Source: Bacteroidia bacterium
GTDB taxonomy: Bacteria > Bacteroidota > Bacteroidia > UKL13-3
Direction: 5' to 3'
NCBI GenBank assembly: GCA_023151275.1
Contig: JAKLJI010000008.1
Coordinates: 1 to 64,000, forward strand
DNA: 64,000 nt
Shown here: one piece after another, positions 44,787 through 52,671 of the stretch
How positions within the stretch are numbered: the stretch's first letter is position 1
How the letters are laid out: every line of letters starts with the position of its first letter
Made by a program: the position numbers and the translations under genes
Notes under the pieces: generated by a model
What the model was told of the DNA's origin: nothing
Seen by the model: only the letters and a program-made list of their open reading frames with translations
Databases searched by the model: none

Positions 44787-46463
44787 ATGCTCCAAAACAA
44801 TACACAACTAAAATCACTAATCGATAAGCTCTGGCAGAACTTTTGGGAAGGCGGCATTGCTAACCCCTTAACAGCTATTGAGCAAATTACCTACTTCATT
44901 TTCATGAAACGTTTGGATGATTTGGAAGCCAAACGTGAACGAGATGCAGAATGGACAGGCGAAAAGTATGTTTCTCGCTTTTCGGGTAAGTTTCAAATTC
45001 CGGGAAGTAATGAAAGCATAGATAAAAACGATTTGCGTTGGAGTGTATTCAAGCACAAGCCCGCAGACGAAATGCTACTGCATGTGCAAATGAAGGTGTT
45101 TCCGTTTTTGAAGGAAATAAATAGTCAGAACCATGATTCGAGTGATTCAAGGATTACTAGGATTAGTTCAAGTACCGAACAAAAGAATCAAGAAAAGCAA
45201 AATCAAGACAATCAGCTAAATCACATAAATCAAGGTTCAGACAGTTTTACCAAACACATGGCCAATGCGGTGTTTATTATGCCAAAGGCCAGTTTATTGG
45301 TTTCCGCCATTGCCATTGTAGAAGATATTTTCAAAGAGATTGAAAAAGATGCCACCGAAGGCGGACATGCTTTTCAGGATATACAAGGCGATGTGTATGA
45401 AATGTTGTTGAGTGAGATTGCAACAGCAGGTAAAAACGGACAATTCCGAACGCCAAGGCATATCATTAAACTGATGGCTGAGTTGGTAGCTCCGCAATTG
45501 GGACAACGCATTGCCGACCCAGCTTGCGGAACAGGCGGTTTCTTGTTGGGTGCTTATCAATACATCCTCACCGATTTGGTAAGGAAGAAAGACCCGGCCA
45601 AGTTGCAAAAAGATGAGGATGGATTTGAGCGTGCCGCGATAAGTGCTGTATTGACCCAAGAAGTGAAAAGCATTTTGGACACCAGTTTTGTGGGCTATGA
45701 TATTGATACCACCATGGTGCGTTTGGGTTTGATGAACATGATGATGCATGGCATTGATGAACCCAAAATTGACTACAAAGACACCCTCAGCAAAAGCTAC
45801 AATGAAAACAGCCAGTTTGATATTGTATTAGCCAATCCACCCTTTACGGGCAATATTGACAAAGGCGATATTAACGAAGGCTTGAAACTGCCCACCACCA
45901 AGACAGAATTGCTTTTTGTGGAACGCATTTTTAACATGCTGAAAATGGGCGGCACGGCAGCGGTGATTGTACCCAGCGGGGTGATACAAAACAGTGGCAA
46001 GGCCTTTGAAGCTGTGCGAAAATTGATGATTGAACAGGCAGAACTGAAAGCGGTAATTGCAGTGCCTAGCGGAGCCTTTAAACCCTATGCAGGAGTAAGT
46101 ACAGCCATTTTGATTTTTACCAAAGGCGGAGAAACCAATAACGTTTGGTTTTACGATATGCAAGCCGATGGTTATACCTTGGATGACAAGCGAAACAAGA
46201 TAGCCGAAAGCGATTTGCCGGATATTGTAGCGCGTTACAAATCCAGAGATGCCAAGAAAGATGGCGATAGAAAGTTGAAGTTCTTTATGGTTCCGAAAAA
46301 GGAAATTGTAGAAAACAACTACGACCTGAACCTAAGCACCTACAAAGAAGAAGTGTATGAAGAGGTGGTGTATGAAAAGCCGGATGTGATTTTCGAGAAG
46401 TTGGAAAGTATTGAAGGGCAAATTCAAATTGGGTTGAAGGAATTGAAGGGACTGGTTAATTGA
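44787..46463 (+). CDS. hsdM: Type I restriction-modification DNA methyltransferase subunit M
   Basis: 558 residues, starting directly after the Bro-N stop. N6-adenine methylase of the type I system. N-terminal helical domain 'LIDKLWQNFWEGGIANPLTA' with 'EQITYFIFMKRLDDLE', SAM motif I 'IADPACGTGGFLLGAYQYI', catalytic NPPF motif 'FDIVLANPPFTGNIDKGDIN', and the C-terminal S-subunit interface. Residues ~113-152, between 'VFPFLKEI' and 'SFTKHMANAVFIMP', form a hydrophilic Asn/Gln/Ser-rich insert with no counterpart in the family; it is encoded by an inverted-repeat-bounded DNA element (45124-45242) that keeps the reading frame. Methylation competence with this insert is untested. Confidence 0.96.
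   Translation: MLQNNTQLKSLIDKLWQNFWEGGIANPLTAIEQITYFIFMKRLDDLEAKRERDAEWTGEKYVSRFSGKFQIPGSNESIDKNDLRWSVFKHKPADEMLLHVQMKVFPFLKEINSQNHDSSDSRITRISSSTEQKNQEKQNQDNQLNHINQGSDSFTKHMANAVFIMPKASLLVSAIAIVEDIFKEIEKDATEGGHAFQDIQGDVYEMLLSEIATAGKNGQFRTPRHIIKLMAELVAPQLGQRIADPACGTGGFLLGAYQYILTDLVRKKDPAKLQKDEDGFERAAISAVLTQEVKSILDTSFVGYDIDTTMVRLGLMNMMMHGIDEPKIDYKDTLSKSYNENSQFDIVLANPPFTGNIDKGDINEGLKLPTTKTELLFVERIFNMLKMGGTAAVIVPSGVIQNSGKAFEAVRKLMIEQAELKAVIAVPSGAFKPYAGVSTAILIFTKGGETNNVWFYDMQADGYTLDDKRNKIAESDLPDIVARYKSRDAKKDGDRKLKFFMVPKKEIVENNYDLNLSTYKEEVYEEVVYEKPDVIFEKLESIEGQIQIGLKELKGLVN
45124..45242. repeat. Inverted-repeat element inserted in frame in hsdM
   Basis: 119 bp with imperfect terminal inverted repeats GTCAGAACCATGATT (45124-45138) and AATCAAGGTTCAGAC (45228-45242), 13 of 15 positions complementary. 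Inside, GATT words on the left mirror AATC words on the right at 8-9-bp spacing, so the whole element could fold as a long loose hairpin. It encodes an Asn/Gln/Ser-rich linker in HsdM. Similar noncoding repeats are familiar in Bacteroidota genomes; coding insertions parallel the Rickettsia palindromic elements. Confidence 0.7.
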
Positions 46464-46482
46464 AATTTGCGTAAGTGAAGAG

Positions 46483-46800
46483 TTAACCGCAAAGAGCGCA
46501 GAGTTTAGCGCAGAGAACGCGAAGAGAAAATGCTTAGCGGCCTTTGCGAAAACCCTTAGCGACCTTAGCGGTAAAAAAGGATTAACCGCAAAGAGCGCGA
46601 AGTTTAGCGCAGAGAACGCGAAGAGAAAATGCTTAGCGGCCTTTGCGAAAACCCTTAGCGACCTTAGCGGTAAAAAAGGATTAACCGCAAAGAGCGCGAA
46701 GTTTAGCGCGAAGAACGCCAAGAAGAGCTGCTTAGCGGCCTTTGCGAAAACCCTTAACGAACTCTGCGGTAAAAAGGGTAACCGCAAAGAGCACGAAGTA
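46483..46800. repeat. Left AACCGC repeat array (3 units of 99 bp)
   Basis: TTAACCGCAAAGAGCGC begins units at 46483, 46582 and 46681, exactly 99 bp apart; a fourth start (TAACCGC at 46779) is truncated. Each unit ends with the inverted counterpart GCGGTAA, so units are partly self-complementary, and each carries CTTAGCG words. It lies directly after the hsdM stop. A minus-strand ORF of 151 codons is only translated repeat. Confidence 0.9.
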
Positions 46801-46835
46801 TTTTTTGTTTGGAATTAGTATTTTAGAGTGCATTC

Positions 46836-46843
46836 AAAGGAGG
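46836..46843 (+). promoter_or_regulatory. Strong ribosome-binding site of the GxxExxY gene
   Basis: AAAGGAGG seven bases upstream of the ATG at 46848 (AGGAACA spacing included). A full Shine-Dalgarno sequence like this is unusual among the genes of this window, most of which have none. Confidence 0.75.
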
Positions 46844-46847
46844 AACA

Positions 46848-47225
46848 ATGACAGAAAACGAATTGTCGAATAAGATAATCGGGGCGGCCATTAAAGTACA
46901 TAGTGCACTTGGACCTGGGTTGCTTGAAAGCGCATACCAAGAGTGCTTGTATTATGTGCTAAAAAAGGAAGGGTTGAAAGTGGAGCGGGAGAAGCCCATG
47001 CCTTTGGTATTTGAAGAGGTGAAACTAGATTGTGGATACAGGATAGATTTGTTGGTTGAGAATAAAGTTGTTGTTGAACTTAAAAGCGTTGAAGCATTGA
47101 ATGATGTCCACATGGCGCAAGTGTTGACTTATTTGAAACTTGGAGAATTTAAACTCGGCTTACTAATCAATTTCAATGTGACATTGATAAAGCAGGGGGT
47201 AAGAAGGGTTGTTAATGGAATATAA
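46848..47225 (+). CDS. GxxExxY protein, PD-(D/E)XK nuclease-like
   Basis: 125 residues. Signature 'GLLESAY' (the GxxExxY motif) in 'HSALGPGLLESAYQECLYY'. PD-(D/E)XK-type core: Asp in 'DCGYRIDLLVENKVVVELKS', with 'ELK' as the E-x-K pair, then 'HMAQVLTYLKLGEFKLGLLI' and 'NFNVTLIKQGVRRVVN'. The fold is that of restriction-like nucleases, but the activity has not been defined for this family as far as I know. The gene sits between hsdM and hsdS with AACCGC repeat arrays on both sides and has a strong Shine-Dalgarno. The arrangement looks like a repeat-bounded cassette that split the restriction operon. Confidence 0.9.
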   Translation: MTENELSNKIIGAAIKVHSALGPGLLESAYQECLYYVLKKEGLKVEREKPMPLVFEEVKLDCGYRIDLLVENKVVVELKSVEALNDVHMAQVLTYLKLGEFKLGLLINFNVTLIKQGVRRVVNGI

Positions 47226-47232
47226 AAAAAGT

Positions 47233-47367
47233 TTAACCGCAAAGAGCGCGGAGTTTGATGCGAAGAGAATATGCTTAGCGACCTTAGCGAAATACTTAGC
47301 GAACTCTGCGGTAAAGAAGGCGAACCGCAAAGAGCGCGGAGTTTAGCGCAAAGAACGCGAAGGAGGA
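47233..47367. repeat. Right AACCGC repeat array
   Basis: Unit starts TTAACCGCAAAGAGCGC at 47233 and GAACCGCAAAGAGCGC at 47322, with the internal words CTTAGCGACC and GCGGTAA seen in the left array. It ends near 47367 in GCGAAGGAGG, which could also serve as a ribosome-binding site for hsdS 24 bp farther on. Confidence 0.85.
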
Positions 47368-47390
47368 TTTGTAACTAAAATGTTGATGTG

Positions 47391-48596
47391 ATGAAATTTG
47401 AAAAACTAACAGAATTAATAGATGAACGAATCACCGGAGAATGGGGCCAGGAGGCAGATTTTTCAGGTGTTAGTGTGATAAGAACAACAAATTTTACAAA
47501 TGAGGGGAAGCTTGATTTGTCAAATGTTGTTAAGCGAAATATTGAAAAAAAGAAGATTGAGAAAAAGTCTTTGAAAAAGGGAGATATTATCATTGAAAAG
47601 TCAGGAGGCGGCCCAACTCAGCCAGTGGGAAGGGTAGTTTATTTTGATGTTGAATCAGATGGAATTTTTTTGTGTAATAATTTCACAACCATTTTAAGAC
47701 CAAAGTTGAATTTGGTTAATTCTAAGTACCTGCTTTATCAAATGCTCTATTTGCATAAATCAGGAAGGTCAAAACGGTATCAAAATAAAACGACGGGGAT
47801 TCATAATTTGAATCTTGAAAAGTATCTTCAAGAGAAAATTGCACTTCCCCCACTTCCCGAGCAACTCCACATTGCCAACATACTTAGCAAAGCCGAAAAC
47901 CTGATTGCCCAACGGAAAGAAAGCATTCACCTGCTGGATGAATTTTTGAAAAGCACGTTTTTGGAGATGTTTGGGGATCCTGAAAAGAATCCAAAGAATT
48001 TGCCATTTACAGAACTTGAAAAACTATGTGCGATTATTGTTGATTGCCCTCATTCCACACCTGTAAAATCCAAAGAGGCAACGAATTATCCTTGTATCAG
48101 AACATCCGAATTAACTAAAGGATACATTTCATGGGATTCAATGCAATATCTGGATGAAGAAGAATATATTAAACGAATACAGCGTCTAATTCCTGAGGCT
48201 GGTGACATAGTTTACGGAAGAGAAGGGACTTATGGGGAAGCAATACGAATTCCTAAAACACATAAATTTTCATTAGGTCAACGAACAATGCTATTTAGAC
48301 CTGATTACACAAGAACAAATAGCATATTTCTGTGGGCAATGGTTCGTTCTGAATTTGTTTACAGACAAGCCAAAAAGAAGAACAGTGGTTCAACAGTTGG
48401 TCATGTTAATGTTAAAGACATAAAGCAATTCAGAGTTTATTATCCCCCCATCGAACTCCAAAACCAATTTGCCCAAATCGTAGAAAAAACAGAAGCCCTC
48501 AAAAGCCAATACCAACAAAGCTTGCAGGAGTTAGAGAACTTGTATGGCAGTTTGAGCCAAAAGGCGTTTAGAGGGGAGTTGCGCGTGAATGCTTGA
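47391..48596 (+). CDS. hsdS: Type I restriction-modification specificity subunit S
   Basis: 401 residues from ATG 47391. It recognises the two halves of the methylation/restriction site. Two target-recognition domains are separated by conserved helical linkers: TRD1 ~1-150 (ending 'LNLEKYLQEKIALPPLPEQL'), linker 'HIANILSKAENLIAQRKESI', TRD2 ~195-340 (ending 'VKDIKQFRVYYPPIELQNQF'), and the second linker 'VEKTEALKSQYQQSLQELEN'. The ending 'LYGSLSQKAFRGEL' is the usual family tail. Predicted sequence specificity cannot be read off. It is separated from hsdM by the repeat-flanked GxxExxY cassette, yet all three subunits appear intact. Confidence 0.95.
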   Translation: MKFEKLTELIDERITGEWGQEADFSGVSVIRTTNFTNEGKLDLSNVVKRNIEKKKIEKKSLKKGDIIIEKSGGGPTQPVGRVVYFDVESDGIFLCNNFTTILRPKLNLVNSKYLLYQMLYLHKSGRSKRYQNKTTGIHNLNLEKYLQEKIALPPLPEQLHIANILSKAENLIAQRKESIHLLDEFLKSTFLEMFGDPEKNPKNLPFTELEKLCAIIVDCPHSTPVKSKEATNYPCIRTSELTKGYISWDSMQYLDEEEYIKRIQRLIPEAGDIVYGREGTYGEAIRIPKTHKFSLGQRTMLFRPDYTRTNSIFLWAMVRSEFVYRQAKKKNSGSTVGHVNVKDIKQFRVYYPPIELQNQFAQIVEKTEALKSQYQQSLQELENLYGSLSQKAFRGELRVNA

Positions 48597-48730
48597 GCAT
48601 TTGTTGAATTCGGTAATCCAAGCCAACCTGTTTGAGGATAGCTAGGAAGTTTCTTTTTTTGGTCCCTAGCTCCTTAGATGGCTATTCCGGCACAATTTGA
48701 TAAATTTAGCGTATCAGCCACATAAATGTA

Positions 48731-48936
48731 GTTGAAAGCAAACAAGTTCGAACGCAATGGGATTAAGAAGGGGAAATACGGTATTTTTCAGTGATAGATG
48801 TTGTAGAAATTTTAACTGATAGTTCAAATACACGAGATTATTGGTTTATAATGATAAAATGAGTTAGAACTGAAGATGGGCTTGAACTGTCGACAATTTG
48901 TCGACAGTTGAAAATGAAAGCAGATTCCGGCACAAA
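48731..48936 (+). pseudogene. Decayed second copy of the Bro-N gene
   Basis: One continuous frame encodes 'KQVRTQWD', a TAA stop at 48764, 'EGEIRYFSVIDVVEILTD', 'SSNTRDYWFIMIK', a TGA stop at 48860, then 'VRTEDGLELSTICRQLKMK'. This aligns residue for residue with the N-terminus of the intact Bro-N gene ('KKVRTLWDEEKEKWYLSIVD...LTDSPNPRKYW...CSQLKM'). Two in-frame stops and no intact start show it is dead. Only the Bro-N domain remains; the DinD-like part is missing. It directly follows hsdS, so the locus once had a Bro-N gene at both ends or exchanged one. Confidence 0.85.
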
Positions 48937-49080
48937 CTGACCTCACATTAATCCAACTTGGAAAGTTACCTAGGGACAAATTATCCCCAGGTAGATATGA
49001 TTGAAATTGGACTACTTCCAATTTATTGCGGCTTTTTCCATCCTGCCTTTTGATTTCCATTGAATTTTTAATTGATGCAG

Positions 49081-49239
49081 CCCCCCGCGTGAGGGACAGA
49101 AGCGGATACCCCGCAAGCGGTGGGGGCTGGCGAGCCTTGGTTTTGGGTGGCGACCAGCGGAAGCCCAGCCAAAACCTTTAGGCCCGCCTGTCAACCCACC
49201 GCGCGGAGTAGCAGCGGATGGCCCGGCCTGGTTGGGCTG
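49081..49239 (+). repeat. Structured GC-rich element, copy C
   Basis: Third copy of the element: CCGCGTGAGGGACAGAAGCGG, GCGACCAGCGGAAGC (49150-49164) and GAGTAGCAGCGGATGGCC near 49206. The central stem is GGTTTTGG (49139-49146) with CCAAAACC (49169-49176), entirely different bases from copy A yet fully paired; an outer CCCCC/GGGGG stem closes the first motif. It lies at the end of the defence island, downstream of the Bro-N remnant; the ~100 bp to the terminator of the next gene are low-complexity, with GCTTGTGTATGCACTTGTGC words. Confidence 0.7.
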
Positions 49240-49346
49240 TAGTAATTTTTTTTGATGCACCCTGTTGATGCCCAACAAGGCCACGCCCAAATTTGCTTGT
49301 GTATGCACTTGTGCTTCTGCATGTGCTTTTGCTTGAGTTTGCCCAT

Positions 49347-49386
49347 AAAAAAAAGGCTGCCTTATTGTGACAGCCTTTCTTTTTGT
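49347..49386 (-). terminator. Rho-independent terminator of the peptidase III gene
   Basis: AAAGGCTG (49352-49359) pairs with CAGCCTTT (49371-49378). On the minus strand the stem is followed by a run of eight T, 12-20 bp after the peptidase stop. Confidence 0.85.
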
Positions 49387-49397
49387 TTTTTGTTAGC

Positions 49398-51458
49398 CTA
49401 GTTTTTTACGGGCAGGTAGCCGTAGTTTTTGCCAAGCTCCAATTGGTTGGATAGGAAGTCTTTGGCGTATTCTACTTTTACGTCCACAATTTTATCTCCT
49501 TCTTTTACAGGCACCAATTTTGGTTGTACAAAGCCTTTGTATGGGGCCACGTTCAATTTCTCGAAACGGGCTTTTACTTCTTTCAACAATTCCTGGTCAA
49601 CTTTTACGCCATAGCCTTCTACGAGTGCAGTTGCTGCTTTGAAATCGCCTTCCGATTTGATGCGTTGAATTTCTTTAAGCAGTTGTCCGAAGAGCTCACG
49701 CAGTTTGTCGTAATTGTTCACCTTTACATAGGTTTTGCCGTCTTTCTTTACAAACTCAATTACATTGTCTTTCTTGCCCATTTCGTAAGCCCATTTGGCA
49801 TTGAGCTGGCGGTTGCGCATGTGTGCTTCTTCCAGGTTTTCGCCAATGTTTAAGCGGGTTAATTGGGTAATTAAACCGTTGCGGATGTAGTTGTCGTATT
49901 CGGTTTTGCCTACTTCCAGGCTAGGCATTACGCCCATTTCAACCAATTTAGGGTCCATGATATAGTACAGGGCAACCAAATCGGCACGTGCTTCTTCCAA
50001 GGTGCTGGCGTAATTTTTCAGGGTTTGGTCGGGATCGCCAACTCCGGGATTGATAACTCCCGATGCATGACCAATTACTTCGTGCATATCGGTATGCAAA
50101 TCGCTGGCCAGTGCACCAAATTCAGCATTGCGTTTTACTTCGTCTTCGGTAAGCGCAAACTCTTTCATCATCGGGCTTTTTGCACCTACTACATTGTAGG
50201 AATGCACAATGTTTCCGAGTGAAACGGATTTAGAGCCGTGTTGCTGGCGAATCCAGTTGGCGTTTGGCAGGTTAATTCCAATAGGAGTTGAAGGAGCGGC
50301 ATCGCCGGCTTCTTGAATAACGGTAATCACTTTGGCGGTAATGCCTTTTACGTTTTTCTTTTTGTGGTTATCGGCAATGGTAGAATGGTCTTCAAACCAC
50401 TGCGCTTCTTTGGCAATGGCTGCAATGCGTTTGGTGGCTTCCATGTCTTTTAGCGAAACTACCGATTCAAAAGAAGCACGTTTGCCAATGGCATCGCCAT
50501 ACACTTCAATAAAACCATTTACCACATCCAGGCGCGATTCGGTATCGTTTACCCAAGCGATATTGTATTCGTCCCATTTCTTTAAATCGCCGGTTTTGTA
50601 GTATTCAACCAACAATTCCAAGGCTTTTTTCTGCTTGTCGTTTTCGGCAACAGTTATTGCTTTTTCTAACCAGAATACAATTTTTTCGATGGCAGCGCTG
50701 TACATGCCGCCTACTTTCCAAACCTTTTCAGTTACCTGTCCATTTTCCTTCACCATTTTGGAGTTAAGTCCCCAGGAGATAGGTTGGGCATCGTTTGGAT
50801 TGATGCGAGAAGCATAGTAGGCTTCTACTTCGGCTTGTGTTACACCTTCGTAGAAGTTATTGGCAGAAGCTACCACATTGTCGATACCGGTAGAAAGGTC
50901 AACCCCTTTGGCATCCAATTTGGCATCGAAAATAATCGGCGTAATAAAGGCGCTGAATTCGTCGATTGATTTTCCTTCCAAAGGCAATTGAGTTGCATCG
51001 GAAGCTTTGAGCAGGCTGGCGAAGAACTCGCTGCTGCACTCAGGAACAAATTTGATATTGCTGTAGTGGTGGTGAATGCCGTTTGAGAAGAACACGCGTT
51101 TGGCATAGGTTTCAAACTGCTTGAATTCGGCAGAAGATTTATCGCCGGAAAAGCTAGTGAGAATGCCTTCGAGGGTTTTGCGAATGGCCAGGTTATGGCG
51201 GTATTTTTGGTCGTAGATAATATCGCGACCGGCATTGGCGGCCTCATAGAGGTAATAGGCCAATTCTTTCTGTTGCGGAGTAAGTTCATTGAATCCCGGA
51301 ATGTCGTAACGCAACACTTCCAGGTCGGCAAACCTGTCGCATTCCACATTGAATTCGGAGGAAGCCGTTTCGGCCTTTTGTTTGTTGTCGCTGCTGCAAG
51401 CATTGAGCGCCAAACCGGCACCAACTACGCCAAGCATCATCATGTTTTTAATTTTCAT
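49398..51458 (-). CDS. Dipeptidyl peptidase III, family M49
   Basis: 686 residues. A zinc metallopeptidase that removes dipeptides from the N-terminus of oligopeptides. Lipoprotein signal 'MLGVVGAGLALNACSSDN' (Cys ~21) places it in the periplasm or on the outer membrane. The M49-specific six-residue zinc site 'HEVIGHASG' (HExxGH) lies near 'SDLHTDMHEVIGH', and the second-site motif 'EEARADLVALYY' (EExRAD) follows ~45 residues later. The length matches family members in Bacteroidota. Single gene with a clear terminator downstream; in this phylum such enzymes are usually part of peptide scavenging. Confidence 0.95.
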   Translation of the reverse strand: MKIKNMMMLGVVGAGLALNACSSDNKQKAETASSEFNVECDRFADLEVLRYDIPGFNELTPQQKELAYYLYEAANAGRDIIYDQKYRHNLAIRKTLEGILTSFSGDKSSAEFKQFETYAKRVFFSNGIHHHYSNIKFVPECSSEFFASLLKASDATQLPLEGKSIDEFSAFITPIIFDAKLDAKGVDLSTGIDNVVASANNFYEGVTQAEVEAYYASRINPNDAQPISWGLNSKMVKENGQVTEKVWKVGGMYSAAIEKIVFWLEKAITVAENDKQKKALELLVEYYKTGDLKKWDEYNIAWVNDTESRLDVVNGFIEVYGDAIGKRASFESVVSLKDMEATKRIAAIAKEAQWFEDHSTIADNHKKKNVKGITAKVITVIQEAGDAAPSTPIGINLPNANWIRQQHGSKSVSLGNIVHSYNVVGAKSPMMKEFALTEDEVKRNAEFGALASDLHTDMHEVIGHASGVINPGVGDPDQTLKNYASTLEEARADLVALYYIMDPKLVEMGVMPSLEVGKTEYDNYIRNGLITQLTRLNIGENLEEAHMRNRQLNAKWAYEMGKKDNVIEFVKKDGKTYVKVNNYDKLRELFGQLLKEIQRIKSEGDFKAATALVEGYGVKVDQELLKEVKARFEKLNVAPYKGFVQPKLVPVKEGDKIVDVKVEYAKDFLSNQLELGKNYGYLPVKN

Positions 51459-51535
51459 ATAGGTTTAATTAAGATTGCAAACCAATGGAAGCGGCAAATG
51501 AAGGGCATCCGGATAATTAAACAAAATGCAAGGTG

Positions 51536-52318
51536 ATGAACGGAAAGAAAATCAGGGAATTGAAGCTTGAATTAGATGCTTTGGTGGGTAGATTTAATCG
51601 GCTTGAGTTTATTGAAAAGGATCCTATTTCTATTCCGCATCGCTTTAAGAACAGGTTGGATATTGAAATTAGCGGGTTGTTTGCTGCGCTTTTTTCGTGG
51701 GGACAGCGGAAAACGATTATTCAAAAGTGTTTGGATTTGCTGGAGCGTATGGATAATGCTCCCCATGCTTTTTTAGTAAGTTCATCCGAGCCGGAATGGA
51801 GTAGGCTGGAAGGCTTTGTTCATCGCACCTTTAATGATACAGATTTGCTTTATATCTGTTGGTTTTTGCGGGATTGGTATAGCAAGCATGCGAGTCTTGA
51901 AGAAGCTTTTTTAGTAAGAGGAGCACCTGAAAATTCTGTAGTTGAATATGGATTCATTCAGTTCCATAAATTGGTTTTTTCAATGGAGCCTGTTTCGGAA
52001 CGAAGCAAGAAGCATGTTGCAAATCCGGAAACCGGCTCGGCTTGCAAGCGCTTGAATATGTTTTTACGCTGGATGGTTAGAAAAGATGATTCCGGGGTAG
52101 ATTTTGGCATTTGGAAAAACATACCCATGGATGAATTGATTTGTCCCTTGGATGTGCATTCGGGAAGAGTAGCTAGGAAATTTGGTTTATTGGAGCGGCC
52201 TCAAAACGATTGGAAGGCAGCCCTTGAATTGAGTAATAATCTGAAGCTATTGGATACTGCAGATCCTGTGAAGTATGATTTTGCCCTATTCGGGGCAGGA
52301 GTTGAAGGGATAATGTAG
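51536..52318 (+). CDS. TIGR02757 (DUF2400) family protein
   Basis: 260 residues from ATG 51536 (the GTG at 51533 adds one residue). Family pattern: 'LVGRFNRLEFIEKDPISIPH', 'KNRLDIEISGLFAALFSWGQ', 'KTIIQKCLDLLERMD', 'NMFLRWMVRKDDSGVDFGIW', 'LICPLDVHSGRVARKFGLL' and 'DPVKYDFALFGAGVEG'. These proteins have a helical fold like DNA glycosylases of the HhH-GPD type and are widespread in Bacteroidota, but their activity is not established. Divergent from the peptidase gene, with 77 bp between their starts. Confidence 0.9.
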   Translation: MNGKKIRELKLELDALVGRFNRLEFIEKDPISIPHRFKNRLDIEISGLFAALFSWGQRKTIIQKCLDLLERMDNAPHAFLVSSSEPEWSRLEGFVHRTFNDTDLLYICWFLRDWYSKHASLEEAFLVRGAPENSVVEYGFIQFHKLVFSMEPVSERSKKHVANPETGSACKRLNMFLRWMVRKDDSGVDFGIWKNIPMDELICPLDVHSGRVARKFGLLERPQNDWKAALELSNNLKLLDTADPVKYDFALFGAGVEGIM

Positions 52319-52414
52319 GTAGTGTTGGTTAAAGGATTTAAACCAGTTCTTTTCTAATCGCTGTTTTATCACCTATTGGTTATCCGGCCTGAAATTCATT
52401 AATTAAACGGGCAA

Positions 52415-52660
52415 CTAAAGATGTTTTCTTATTTCTAAGACTTTGCTAATTACAAAAACAAGTAACAAACCGGGCCAAATTAAGGCGCTTTTGGAAGTGT
52501 AGTTTACCAAAATCAGGCTGCTTAGGATGCCAATATTTATGGAAGCAACCAGAACAAACCAAAGTTGAAAACGAAGGTCTTGGCTGCGGAAAAAGGATAG
52601 TGCAGAAAAAGCCAATAAAAAAAGTACCGAAACAATGGAAACGATATAAGCAATGTTCAT
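52415..52660 (-). CDS. Small membrane protein, two or three TM segments
   Basis: 81 residues. Two or three hydrophobic stretches ('YIVSIVSVLFLLAFSALSFF', 'LWFVLVASINIGILSSLILV', 'LIWPGLLLVFVISKVLEI') with short charged loops. No family recognised. It is divergent from the M61 peptidase gene, its ATG (52660) lying 11 bp from the other start, which leaves little room for promoters; it may be real but unsupported by context. Confidence 0.55.
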   Translation of the reverse strand: MNIAYIVSIVSVLFLLAFSALSFFRSQDLRFQLWFVLVASINIGILSSLILVNYTSKSALIWPGLLLVFVISKVLEIRKHL

Positions 52661-52671
52661 ATTTGTGCAAT

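Noticed and set aside
46332-46787. Minus-strand ORF of 151 codons with internal repeats
   Set aside because: It is the translation of the 99-bp AACCGC repeat units plus the end of hsdM in the wrong frame.
46483-47367. CRISPR or integron-like array
   Set aside because: Repeat units abut each other without spacers, and no integrase or att-type site is visible.
49012-49308. Minus-strand ORF of 98 codons
   Set aside because: Translates structured element copy C; Pro/Arg/Gly-rich artefact.
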